Shown here: positions 11,223 to 20,168 of the stretch, in pieces
How the letters are laid out: each line of letters begins with the position of its first letter
Position numbering within the stretch: the first letter of the stretch is position 1
NCBI GenBank assembly: GCA_012719445.1
Contig: JAAYAH010000129.1
Location: 1 to 50,018, forward strand
Direction of reading: 5' to 3'
Length of the DNA stretch: 50,018 bases
DNA from: Actinomycetales bacterium
Lineage (GTDB): Bacteria > Actinomycetota > Actinomycetes > Actinomycetales > Kineosporiaceae
The notes under the pieces: generated by a model
Databases searched by the model: none
The model's input: only the letters and a program-made list of their open reading frames with translations
What the model was told of the DNA's origin: nothing
Translations under genes and position numbers: made by a program

Positions 11223-11587
11223 GGACGACGATGCGAACGGTGCTGCGCGTGGTGCGCTGCGCGATGCGGCTGCCGTCCCTGGCCGTGTGCACCCTGTTGC
11301 GGGTCTATCGACTCCTCGTCTCCCCGACCTACGGTCAGGTCTGCCGGTTCTACCCGTCGTGCTCCGAGTACGCGCTCGTGGCGGTCGATCGGCACGGAGT
11401 GATCCGTGGTGGCTGGTTGGCGCTACGGAGGCTCGTCCGGTGTCACCCGTGGAACCCGGGCGGGGTCGACCTCGTTCCCCAGAGCGGGCCACGAGCTGTC
11501 CGCCGATGCCACACGGCCGCGAGCGAGCCGGCCGTGTCCCCAGATGTTGACGACGACACCGTGCCGGGTCACCGGCAGGCGGCCTGA
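11219..11587 (+). CDS. yidD: Membrane protein insertion efficiency factor YidD
   Basis: A 122-residue protein of the YidD family, a small amphipathic protein reported to assist YidC-dependent membrane insertion. The start GTG overlaps the rnpA stop (GTGA). The diagnostic segments are RVYRLLVSPTYGQVCRFYPS, CSEYALVAVDRHGV and RCHPWNPGGVD. The C-terminal 35 residues are an unconserved tail. YidC follows 15 bases later. Confidence 0.95.
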   Translation: MRTTMRTVLRVVRCAMRLPSLAVCTLLRVYRLLVSPTYGQVCRFYPSCSEYALVAVDRHGVIRGGWLALRRLVRCHPWNPGGVDLVPQSGPRAVRRCHTAASEPAVSPDVDDDTVPGHRQAA

Positions 11588-11602
11588 CACAGCGAGGAGC
11601 CC

Positions 11603-12661
11603 ATGGGCGACTTTTTCGGCGCGATCCTCAGACCACTCGAGCTGTTCGTGGCCTGGATCGTGGTGGGCTTCCACAAGGCGTTCTCGATGCTTGGGCTCCC
11701 GGAGGCCTCCGGCTGGACCTGGGCCCTGTCGATCGTCGGGCTCGTCGTCGTGATCCGCATCCTGCTCATCCCGCTCTTCGTGAAGCAGATCAAGGCATCC
11801 CGGGGGATGCAGCTGATCCAGCCCGAGCTGAGGAAGATCCAGGAGAAGTACAAGGGCAAGTCGGACCAGGCGTCCCGGCAGGCCATGGCCCAGGAGCAGA
11901 TGGAGCTCTACCGGCGCACCGGGACGAACCCGCTCTCCTCCTGCATGCCGCTCCTGCTCCAGTCGCCGGTGTTCTTCGCGCTGTTCCGGGTCCTCAACGG
12001 GATCGCGAAACAGCAGACCGTCGGACCGCTCGACTCCCGCCTCGTGGAGCAGATGGACAACGCCACGATCTTCGGGGCTCCGCTGTCGGACACGTTCATG
12101 GGCGCGGACACCTTCTCCACCCAACTGGTCACGGTCGTCCTCATCGTCCTCATGTCGCTGACGACGTTCACGACCCAGCGGCAGCTCATGCGGAAGAACA
12201 TGCCGCCGGCGGCCCTCGAGGGCCAGATGGCCCAGATGCAGAACGTGATGCTGTACGCGCTCCCGCTCATCTTCGCGGTGTCGGGCGTCAACTTCCCGAT
12301 CGGCGTCCTGCTCTACTGGCTGACCACGAACGTGTGGACGACGGGCCAGCAGTTCTACGTGATCCGCCGGATGCCGGCGCCGGGTTCCCTCGCGGAGAAG
12401 GCGCTGCAGGAGCGGCGGGCGCGTAAGGGCAAGCCGGTCCCGCCGACCACCGGTCCCGGTGGGGTGGCGACGGTGAACGACGGTGAGACCGAGGGACCGA
12501 CCCCGGCGACGGGTCAGCGGCAGCAGCCGAAGCGCCAGGCACCGCGCAGCAAGCGCAAGGGGCAGTCCCGGCCGCAGCAGCGGCAACGACCGGGTGAGGT
12601 GTCCAGCGAGATCCACCGAGCCGGTGAGACAGGTAAGGGACAGGCCGCAGCCACGGGGTGA
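11603..12661 (+). CDS. yidC: Membrane protein insertase YidC
   Basis: YidC/Oxa1/SpoIIIJ-family insertase, which places membrane proteins into the cytoplasmic membrane alone or with SecYEG. The 352-residue protein has the short Gram-positive layout without the large periplasmic domain of E. coli. Membrane segments are visible near residues 5-25, 34-56 (LSIVGLVVVIRILLIPLFV), 105-125, 165-185 and 215-235. The conserved cytoplasmic loop contains KQIKASRGMQLIQPELRKIQ. The C-terminal 90 residues are polar and basic, typical of actinobacterial YidC, and may contact ribosomes. ATG at 11603 is preceded by CGAGGAG. Confidence 0.97.
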   Translation: MGDFFGAILRPLELFVAWIVVGFHKAFSMLGLPEASGWTWALSIVGLVVVIRILLIPLFVKQIKASRGMQLIQPELRKIQEKYKGKSDQASRQAMAQEQMELYRRTGTNPLSSCMPLLLQSPVFFALFRVLNGIAKQQTVGPLDSRLVEQMDNATIFGAPLSDTFMGADTFSTQLVTVVLIVLMSLTTFTTQRQLMRKNMPPAALEGQMAQMQNVMLYALPLIFAVSGVNFPIGVLLYWLTTNVWTTGQQFYVIRRMPAPGSLAEKALQERRARKGKPVPPTTGPGGVATVNDGETEGPTPATGQRQQPKRQAPRSKRKGQSRPQQRQRPGEVSSEIHRAGETGKGQAAATG

Positions 12662-12754
12662 GGGCCGGTCGAACAGGTTGTGCACCGGGGCGGTCAGTGG
12701 GTCCCGGTGGTGGCGAGCATCCCGGCACATCGCGCATCCAGCAGGAGGAACAGC

Positions 12755-13426
12755 GTGACCGAGAGCGAGAACCCGTCGAGGGACGAGCCTCAGGGCGGGG
12801 AGGCGGAGGCGACGGAGGGCTCCGGGGGCGTGGCCGTCGCCACCGAGGATCCGATCGAGGATCCGACCGAGGAGTCCGGTGAGGGATCTCCGAAGGCACC
12901 CCGACGGCGCCCGAACCGCTCGCCGGTGAAGCTCACCGGCGAGGCCCTGCAGCGCCTCGAGGAGGAGGGCGAGGTGGCGGCCGACTACCTCGAGGAGCTC
13001 CTCGACATCGCCGACATCGACGGTGACATCGACATCGACGTGGAGAACGGCCGCGCGGCGGTCGCCATCGTGGCGGAGGGGCAGGCGAACACCTCGCTGC
13101 GCCGGCTCGTCGGCGGGCACGGAGAGGTGCTCGAAGCTCTCCAGGAACTGACCCGGCTCGCGGCACAGTCCGGTACCGGGGAGCGGAGCCGGCTGATGCT
13201 CGACGTCGCCGGGTTCCGTGCGGCCAGGCGACGGGCGCTGGAGGACCTCGCTGCGCGCGCGTGCCAGGAGGTGCAGCGGACCGGCCGGTCGGTGCGTATG
13301 GAGCCCATGACGGCCTTCGAGCGGAAGGTCGTGCACGACGTCGTCGCGGAGGCCGGTCTGTTCAGCGAGTCCGAGGGGGTGGATCCCGACCGTCGCGTCG
13401 TGATCCAGCTGGCCGAGGACGAGTAG
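12755..13426 (+). CDS. khpB: KhpB/Jag RNA-binding protein (KH and R3H domains)
   Basis: A 223-residue RNA-binding protein of the Jag/KhpB family, which with KhpA influences cell-envelope functions in Gram-positive bacteria. The start is GTG at 12755, chosen because AGGAGG lies six bases upstream; the open frame extends 25 codons further back without a comparable site. The first 55 residues are acidic and disordered. A KH-like domain follows (residues about 80-140), then an R3H domain near the C-terminus with SVRMEPMTAFERKVVHDVVA. The acidic loop DIADIDGDIDIDVENG precedes the KH core. The position between yidC and rsmG is conserved. Confidence 0.93.
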   Translation: MTESENPSRDEPQGGEAEATEGSGGVAVATEDPIEDPTEESGEGSPKAPRRRPNRSPVKLTGEALQRLEEEGEVAADYLEELLDIADIDGDIDIDVENGRAAVAIVAEGQANTSLRRLVGGHGEVLEALQELTRLAAQSGTGERSRLMLDVAGFRAARRRALEDLAARACQEVQRTGRSVRMEPMTAFERKVVHDVVAEAGLFSESEGVDPDRRVVIQLAEDE

Positions 13427-13443
13427 TACGCCGGGGACGACGC

Positions 13444-14229
13444 GTGGCATCGGGCCGGCTACCGGCACCGCCGACGGTCGGAGAGGCGGCTGAGCACTAC
13501 TTCGGTGACCGGATCCGACTCGCCGAGCGGTATGCCTGGCACCTGAGCACGTCGGCGGTCCAGCGCGGGCTCATCGGTCCTCGCGAGGTGGACCGGATCT
13601 GGGAGCGGCACCTGCTCAACTGCGCGGCCGTCGCCCCCCTGATCCCCGCGGACGCAGACGTCGTGGACGTGGGATCTGGTGCAGGGCTCCCCGGGATCGT
13701 CCTGGCAGTGGCTAGGCCGGACCTCCGGATGACCCTCGTGGAACCGATGCTCCGCCGGGTGACCTGGCTGCAGGAGATATTGATCGATATCGATATCCCC
13801 TGCAAGGTCGTGCGCGCCCGTGCCGGGGAGGCAGGAACACCGGGTGGGGTGGACGTCGTGTGCGCCAGGGCGGTTGCCGCCCTACCGACGCTCGCCGGAT
13901 GGTGTCTCCCGGTGCTCCGCCCCGGGGGAGTCCTGGTGGCGCTCAAGGGCGAGTCGGCCCGGCGGGAACTCGTGGAGTCGGGTGAGGCCCTGACCGGGCT
14001 CGGTGCGGTGTCCTGGGACGTCGTGGAGTGCGGCGAGGGCCTCCTCCCGGCTCCGACCACCGTGGTACGGGTGGTCGCCGGGGACGCCGTTCCGAGGGGA
14101 TCCGCGGCGAGTGGGGATCTCCAGGGGAGAGCAGCCCGACCGGGGCGCGAGCCGGCGCGCACCTCGGTACGGAAGACCCCCGCGCGGGCACGGACTCGCG
14201 GTACTCGGCGCAGTCGGCGGCGTTCGTGA
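13444..14229 (+). CDS. rsmG: 16S rRNA (guanine-527-N7)-methyltransferase RsmG
   Basis: RsmG (GidB) methylates N7 of G527 in 16S rRNA using S-adenosylmethionine; loss gives low-level streptomycin resistance in other bacteria. The 261-residue protein starts at GTG 13444, 17 bases after khpB. The segment RIWERHLLNCAAVAPLIP and the SAM motif VVDVGSGAGLPGIVLAVARP mark the family, and a post-motif stretch CARAVAALPTLAGWCLPVL follows. The final 50 residues are basic and unconserved. A short AT-rich patch inside the gene (13777-13799) is noted separately. Confidence 0.95.
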   Translation: MASGRLPAPPTVGEAAEHYFGDRIRLAERYAWHLSTSAVQRGLIGPREVDRIWERHLLNCAAVAPLIPADADVVDVGSGAGLPGIVLAVARPDLRMTLVEPMLRRVTWLQEILIDIDIPCKVVRARAGEAGTPGGVDVVCARAVAALPTLAGWCLPVLRPGGVLVALKGESARRELVESGEALTGLGAVSWDVVECGEGLLPAPTTVVRVVAGDAVPRGSAASGDLQGRAARPGREPARTSVRKTPARARTRGTRRSRRRS

Positions 14230-14232
14230 GCC

Positions 14233-14263
14233 ACCACCGCTGGATCAGTGGTCGCACGGTGGT
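14233..14263 (+). terminator. Weak hairpin after rsmG
   Basis: ACCACCG (14233-14239) and CGGTGGT (14257-14263) form a seven-base stem around a 17-base loop immediately downstream of the rsmG stop codon. There is no T-run. It may end the rpmH-rsmG transcript, but the long loop makes this a weak call. Confidence 0.3.
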
Positions 14264-14792
14264 CACGGCACCAGCAGCCGTTCACGAGACGACGAGCTGA
14301 CTCTGGGCGGAGCGGAGCGGCGAGACCGAGTCGGGCTCGTGGGTCGGCTGACGACAGGCGACAGCGGCAGTCCTGCCCGGCCCGGAACAGGTCAGCTCCG
14401 GACTCGTGTCCCGCGAACTCCATCCGGCAGTCCTACCGGCCGGAGACGGGACGGGAGGTCGAAGGTGACCGATCCTGATTGTGGGGCAGTGCCACCCGGC
14501 CCGGGGGATGAGACGTGTTGGAGACGCTGACGTATCACTCGTCGGCGGTAGCCGTAGGGAGAGTGCCTCAATGATCTGAACCGGCACCGGTGGCCCAGGC
14601 GGCGCCGGGGGTCGGTAGGCGGTGAGTGGTCAGGTCGCTCACCGGGGACCGGAACCACCGAGGTGACCGGAACAACCGATCAGTGATCAAGGTGGTCGGT
14701 GGCGAGGGATCGGATCGGTGATCCCGGAGCGCACCAGGAGTCGGTGACTGCGATCCTTCGCTGATCATGATCTGTCACTGTCATCACCATGT

Positions 14793-14931
14793 TCCCCGAG
14801 TCCCGTTCAGGGTGCTCCCCGAGTCCTGCTCAGGGATCACCAGGCCGGTCTGTGACGGATCTACCGCTGTCGATCGAGATCACGGAGGCACGCCCGAGCT
14901 CCCGCCGTGATGAGGCACGTCCGAGCTCCCG
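14793..14931. repeat. Two short imperfect direct repeats
   Basis: TCCCCGAGTCC occurs at 14793-14803 and 14816-14826, each followed by a variant of TGCTCAGGG. GAGGCACG(C/T)CCGAGCTCCCG occurs at 14885-14904 and 14912-14931. Both pairs lie in the gene-free region and have no evident function. Confidence 0.8.
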
Positions 14932-15208
14932 GTGTGAACCGGTGAGGGCGAGTACGGCGGGACGGAGAGTGCCGAGTCCCGGATGAGGCGTCTCACCATC
15001 CCTGGGAGTTGATACGCGACGCAGCATCGCTCTCCGGGGGCTGGGGCGGCGAGGGGTGTCGACCGGGCCACCCGCCACTGGCCGGTACGGCAGCCGTGAG
15101 GTGGAGGGTGGCTGGTGGACCAGAGGGCCGGATGGCGGTGTGGGTGGAGTCGGCCGACGAAGTCGATCATCGAGCCTCGGTGTCGGAATCACGCCTCTCG
15201 TTGTCGAT

Positions 15209-15222
15209 GTTCCACGTGAAAC
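15209..15222. promoter_or_regulatory. parS-like site with one mismatch
   Basis: GTTCCACGTGAAAC differs by one base from the actinobacterial parS palindrome GTTTCACGTGAAAC. It is the copy nearest to the origin and sits in gene-free sequence. ParB binding is expected but could be weaker than at the perfect sites. Confidence 0.75.
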
Positions 15223-16540
15223 CGAGGCGATCAGAGACATAGGACGAAGACGCCCGGAGACGAGGCGAGGAGGGTGGGCGGTGGGGACCGCCGGCTCTAC
15301 CGGCTCGTCTGGATGTCGGTCCGAGCCGGCGCGAGTCGCTCCGGCAGGGCGACGGAGCCGACCACCTGGTCCGCGCTCCCATCCCGTGGACGGGTCCACT
15401 CGGAGGCGGGTGAACAGCTTCCGGAGCGCGCAGGATCGTGTCACGGGGAGAAGTGATCGTCGGACCGCTCACTCGATTCGGACGCGCATGGGGTCGTGGG
15501 GTCGTCGGCCGACTGCGTTCGCGAGGAGACGTGTGAGCCCGAGGCGGGAGCGGGGAGATGACCGACATCAAGGATCCGGGTTTCTAGAGCTGACAAAGCT
15601 AGTTCACAGGAGCGAGGTCGGTTCGAGTCCTGTAAGGCGAGGTGCGAACTCTCGGTGGTCTACGCGGGACAGGTGCGAGCAGAGACGAACAGAGGAGAGG
15701 CGGCCGTCTCGGATGAATGGTTCCCGGGACAACGGGTGCTGGACAACGGGTACCGGGTGGTCGGCGGATGAGGTGGGTGTCGGGAGCGACAAGTGATCAC
15801 GGTTCGCGGACGGCGATGGTCGAGTGTCAGACGTGAGGCGTGGATCGCGACGCCGTTGAGAGACATCAACCGAGGGTCGCTGCGAGGCATGCACCAGGAG
15901 TTGGCCGCTAGGTGTTGGCCGGCAGGTCACTGGGAGAGGTCGTCCTCCAGGTCGTATCCGGAGGAACGTGTACGAGAGTGGAGCGTCAGTCGACCCGATC
16001 CCGGGTACGGGGTGGGGTAATCGGTGATCGACGCGCCTGGCTCCGGAGGACATCTGGATCACGAGCAGTCGGCTGACAGCGGCCGATCGAGAAGGGTAGG
16101 TGGCGTGCTGTCGATCTCCGCCCGAGTGGTCCAGGGACGAGTGGTCGGATGCCACATCGCTCTAGGAGTTGATCAACGTCGAGCACGAGGATCTGTCGTC
16201 ATCCAGACCAGGTAGCCGATCAAGAGGTGGCGCTGGGCGGAGGCATCGACCGAGACCCGGACCGTCTGCCCGCTCACGCTCTGGTTGTGCGTGTCTCTCA
16301 CAAGCGACGTGGTGGTCTCCACCGATGGGGTCTCGATCGCCCAGTGGACCACGGGACCATCCGTCGGGCGCAGCGGGCGTTCAGCCATGTGGTTGGAGTG
16401 ACCAGGCTGAGCGCTCGAAGCTTCACCCGCCGAGGAGCAGGAGCGACTGGGGTCTGTGATGCGACGCGACCGGGAGGGGATGGAACACGAGCAGACACGG
16501 CCGTGCGTGACCGGGATGGAGAGCCGGTGGAGTCAGGCAC

Positions 16541-16580
16541 CCGTGGGATCACCACCCCGTGGGATCACCACCCCATGGGA
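16541..16580. repeat. 16-bp tandem repeat, about 2.5 copies
   Basis: CCGTGGGATCACCACC is repeated at 16541-16556 and 16557-16572, and a third diverged partial copy begins CCATGGGA at 16573. It lies in gene-free sequence 160 bases before a parS site. Confidence 0.85.
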
Positions 16581-16742
16581 CACGACCCGGCACAGGTCGC
16601 GCGCCAGGGGAGGACAGGAGAGGTTGGCGGTGAGCAAGGGGGTTGTGAGCCCGAGCGCAGAGCGGGCCTTCGACGCATGAGGCAATGATCACCGTCTTGG
16701 ATTAAGTGATCACAGCATGAGGATCTGTGCTCCAGTTCCGAA

Positions 16743-16756
16743 GTTTCACGTGAAAC
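16743..16756. promoter_or_regulatory. parS centromere site
   Basis: A perfect GTTTCACGTGAAAC palindrome, the ParB binding and loading site in actinobacteria. It lies in gene-free sequence 3.4 kb upstream of parA. A TGATCAC...GTGATCA inverted repeat lies just upstream (16686-16712). Confidence 0.95.
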
Positions 16757-17386
16757 GGCGATGGTGTGGTCACGTAGTGAGCGGTGGGACTCAGACTCGT
16801 GACGCCCTCAAACCCGGTCTGAGAGTGATTTCCTACGCCGCCCTGGGTGTTCAGATCTGGAGAGCGATGCCTACGGGAGGGAAGGAGGGTCGACCGCGGC
16901 GGGAGCGGGCACCAGTGGTTGATCGGGAGGTGGTGTGAAGGCTCCAGGCGCCGGGACTGTCCCGGCGGGTGACGACAAGCCGGGGAGGGTGCGACGGAAC
17001 TGACCTCGCTGACACTCGAAAGACGTACAGAGCCGATCCGTCGATTCCTGGGCGCCCATGTGATCGGCAGTAAGGAGTGACCTCGGGAGAGCTCAGTGTT
17101 CCACCGGGCAGTGGATCACTCGGGTCGTGGTGACTGTCGATCCGCACGAGTCGAGCGAAGCGGCCCGCAAGCGGGTCCTTGTGGAGGGAGGGTCCCGCGC
17201 TGCAGTCGCGCCGCTCGGGCAGGTCTGGTGTTGGCGTCGCGCCGCTTGAGGAGGCCTCGCGATCATGGGTGGTGCTCGGCAGGAGTGGAGAAGGAGACGA
17301 GCCGCCGCGATCGGGGGTGAGGCGACTGTGTGCACGAACCCCCGGTACATCGATAGCTGGCAATGTGATCAAGTCACCGACCTGCT

Positions 17387-17400
17387 GTTTCACGTGAAAC
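17387..17400. promoter_or_regulatory. parS centromere site
   Basis: A second perfect GTTTCACGTGAAAC, 644 bases from the site at 16743. ParB is known to load as a CTP-dependent clamp at such sites and spread along the neighbouring DNA. Confidence 0.95.
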
Positions 17401-17822
17401 CAGAGGCAGGCCGATCGTGACAAGACCAACGCTGACCGACGCCGGGGGTCCGGCAGAGAGGAGAGTGGCGCGAGTCCCAAGGCGACGAGAACCAGGGAGG
17501 CGCGACGCGCGAGGCACCAGTGCACAGACCGTGGGTCGATCACCAGCACCCAGGTCAGCAGCCCAGAGCGCGGCCGTCTCTGGGGGGTCACCTACGCAAC
17601 GCTCGTCCGATCGGCCGCGGTCATGGAGTGGGCCTCTGATCGGGAGATCAGATCAGGTGACGCGCAAGGACGGCCGTAGGAGCGCGTGGGGCATTGCGCG
17701 TCGGATTGCGCATACGGCGAGGACTCTCCGGACGGCGCGTGACGGCCGTAAGGATCCTCGAGAGGTGCGAGTCATCGGGGAACGACGAGGACCGAGGCGA
17801 GTGGGAGACGAACGGGAATCTC

Positions 17823-17924
17823 GGGTGGGTGGGTGGCGAGTGCGGTGAGGGAAGTGCCGTCAGGGAGCAGAGCCGTGGGGCGGTGCGGGGGGGGTAGAGC
17901 GGGGAGATGACGCGGAGAGAGGGG
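17823..17924 (+). other. Purine-biased stretch with potential G-quadruplex tracts
   Basis: GGGTGGGTGGGTGG occurs at about 17823-17836. Four runs of at least four G follow at 17877-17880, 17887-17894 (eight G), 17901-17904 and 17921-17924. By hand count 74% of bases in 17761-17940 are purines on this strand. It lies in the gene-free region on the expected leading strand. Folding into a G-quadruplex is an inference from tract spacing. Confidence 0.5.
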
Positions 17925-18247
17925 TGGTATGTCGGAGGAGGCGACGCGGCGGGAGAGGTGGGGATGCGAACTACCGTGTGGCTGGGTGGAGCTGGCGTCG
18001 AGCTCGATGCTTGACGAGCACGCCATGAGGGCGACGAGAGTGACGTGAAGGAGGGCAGGACCGAGGGCCGGGGCGGCTGGTAGACCGGCGGCAAGGGGGT
18101 GCCGATGGAGGTGGTCGCCAGGAAGCGAAGGGCGGCGACAGCCACCGGACCTGCGGTGTGGGAGCGGGGAGCGGATCGTCAGAGTGACAGCGGACCGGTG
18201 GAAGGGAACAGTCGCGGAATTGGCAGGAACGGCCCGACCACTCCGCG

Positions 18248-18283
18248 GGTCGGTACCCGGTCGAGGCAGGTCGGTACCCGGTC
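18248..18283. repeat. 15-bp direct repeat at 21-bp spacing
   Basis: GGTCGGTACCCGGTC occurs at 18248-18262 and again at 18269-18283, a 21-base spacing. The same 21-base period is found in the four-copy array 500 bases downstream. Confidence 0.85.
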
Positions 18284-18748
18284 CAGACGGAGCGGGAGGG
18301 CGGTCAGCGGGGGACCAGCCAGGAGGCAAGGAAGGGATCCCGCGGACACCGCACAGGAACGCTCCGAAGGGCGACGGTCACAGCTCTGGTCTCCCTCAGG
18401 GACAGCCGGCGAGCAACGGTGCCAACCGATAGGAGAGAGCTCGGAGCCCCACGTCGAGCGTCCACCGAGCAAGCCGTCCGGCGGGGAGAGGTGGTGGGCA
18501 GCACGAGAGTCCGCACTGGGACAGGCGGGCCGACGACCGAAGCGCCGGCGGTCTGAGACAGCGGTGCGACGACGGAGGTACACATGTCTGGCACAGGGAG
18601 AAGCGGAGAACGTCCGGACGAGGGCAGGGCGCAGGGAGAGCCGACGCGGGCGGCGGAGGCTCGCGACGGGGGACCACGGCAGGGGCTCGCTCCAGCGACA
18701 GGTCGGAGGACGGAGGGCAGGAACTCCCGGCAGGAGAGCGGGACGACC

Positions 18749-18832
18749 GGGTGAGGTGAGCTGTCGAGCGGGTGAGGTGAGCTGTCGAGCGGGTGAGGTG
18801 AGCTGTCGAGCGGGTGAGGTGAGCTGTCGAGC
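18749..18832. repeat. 21-bp tandem repeat, four exact copies
   Basis: A 21-base unit beginning GGGTGAGGTGAGCTG is repeated without change at 18749-18769, 18770-18790, 18791-18811 and 18812-18832. A diverged relative containing GTGAGGTGAGCT lies at 19053-19064. In one frame the unit would read GEVSCRA four times, but the surrounding frame does not look coding. The 21-base period equals two helical turns, so all copies face the same side of the DNA. Confidence 0.95.
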
Positions 18833-18953
18833 GGGACCGCAGCGGGAGCACCGAGGCCGGAGCGCCGCGTACGGAACACCGCCGCCCAGAGCGCGAAGAT
18901 GGCGGTAACGGCGCGAGGATGATCGGTAGTCGAGGTACCGAGTGAGACCGTGG

Positions 18954-18967
18954 GTTTCCCGTGGAAC
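18954..18967. promoter_or_regulatory. Degenerate parS-like sequence
   Basis: GTTTCCCGTGGAAC matches the parS palindrome at 12 of 14 positions. Both mismatches fall in the inner part that ParB reads most strictly, so it may be a decayed former site. Confidence 0.35.
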
Positions 18968-19511
18968 ACCGGTGTCAGCCGTCCGACGGTGATCGATGAC
19001 CGAGGAGAACCCGTGAGGATGGACTCAGGTCCGGGGTGCTGAGGTGTGGCTCCGTGAGGTGAGCTCGACTCCGTGATAGAGACAGAGGAACGAGTTACGT
19101 TCGCCGGAACGGGGAGCGACGCACGGCTGGGACCCGATGGTGATGGACGGCGTCAGGACCGGGTGGGATGGTTCGACACCGCGTCGGGTACGGCGGAGAG
19201 GTGTTCAGGTGGGGGAGTCAGGCGATGGTCCGATGCCGGGACGCGGTGCGCTGACGCACCCGGCTGCCGGGGCTGGGACTCGTGGGCGGGGGATCGGGTG
19301 GCCGGATTCTGAGACCTGCGAGACGGACACGGCCGTCGGCTGGCCGGATCCCTCGTCCCGGCGAGACGCTCCCAGGTCCGTCGCGTCCGGGATCCCCCAT
19401 CACGTGATCGGGTGTCCGCCCGGGAGTCCCGCGCCTCCGGAGCACCAGGCGGTGCCGCGGCAGGGGGAGGGCACCTGGCGCACCCCCGGCCGGACCGGGG
19501 TGTCAGCGCCC

Positions 19512-19525
19512 GTTTCACGTGAAAC
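19512..19525. promoter_or_regulatory. parS centromere site upstream of parA
   Basis: A perfect GTTTCACGTGAAAC. It lies inside the long open frame that runs into parA and there reads V-S-R-E-T. M. tuberculosis ParA also carries NVSRET near its N-terminus because a parS site lies within that gene, so this one may be both coding and a centromere site. Confidence 0.95.
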
Positions 19526-20168
19526 CGTCGGTCAGGGACGCACCGTGGACGCCGGCATCTCGACGGCGCGGGGAGGCGTCGCGGGTTCGGAGTGCGAGAC
19601 GCCCGTCGTGGAGCCGCCCTTGTCCCGGAGGGCACCGGTCGTCGCTCGACAGGGCGAGCCGGTGTCCCCGGCGCCGGAGAGGGACGACTGTCCGTACGAG
19701 GAGTGCTGGCACGTCGAACCCATCCAGGTCAGCACCGCGTGCATCGATCTGTCGGCTCCCCGTGACGCAGGGGAGACCGGCGGGGACACCCGCCGCCCGG
19801 GCGAGACCGGTGGGTCACTCGCGGACGGCGACGCGCGGGAGGGAGCCCTGCACGTTCACTCCGTCGACCTCGTCCCCGGGAGCGAGCCGGCGGAAGCAGA
19901 GAGCACGTGCGACTCCCGCTCGCGCCGAGTCATCGACCTCGATCGGGACGGTGAGCCCGTTTCGTCCCCACGTGATCTTTGTGACACCGATGCCTTCTCG
20001 TGGGGCGACGATCAGGACGTATCCGCCCACTCCGAATCAGACAAGGGACTCAGGCCCGAGTGCGACACAGAAGCAGCAACGACACCCAGCACCCAGGCAC
20101 CCACGGACCGGCTCTCTCGTGACACACTTCCCTCCGACCGCGTGGGGGGGTACATGGCAGGAGGAGAG

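Larger units (their letters stand above)
14230..20168. other. Gene-free parS-bearing region between rsmG and parA (putative centromere)
   Basis: Nearly 6 kb in which I can support no gene with confidence. Open frames exist on both strands but give low-complexity Arg/Gly/Ser/Pro-rich translations without domains, and those I checked lack the strong third-position GC bias of neighbouring genes. The exception is the frame running into parA, treated separately. The region holds four parS sites (15209, 16743, 17387, 19512), one degenerate copy (18954), short tandem repeats (14793, 14885, 16541, 18248, 18749), and a purine-rich G-tract segment near 17.8-17.9 kb. Lying between the origin and parAB, it fits a ParB-loading centromere. 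In M. tuberculosis the same genes are nearly adjacent. Confidence 0.75.

Noticed and set aside
15575-15645. tRNA-like T-arm sequence GGTTCGAGTCC in the gene-free region
   Set aside because: No acceptor, D-arm or anticodon arm can be paired; the flanking bases only give an unrelated six-base hairpin.
18749-18832. CRISPR array
   Set aside because: The 21-base copies are strictly head to tail with no spacers, and there are no cas genes in the window.
18099-18908. 269-codon frame containing four GEVSCRA repeats
   Set aside because: Third-position GC is far below that of real genes in this window, and the translation is Arg/Ser/Gly-rich without domains; the repeat is better treated as DNA.
19397-19408. 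ATCACGTGAT palindrome as another parS site
   Set aside because: It shares only the central CACGTG and lacks the outer GTTT/AAAC bases needed for parS.
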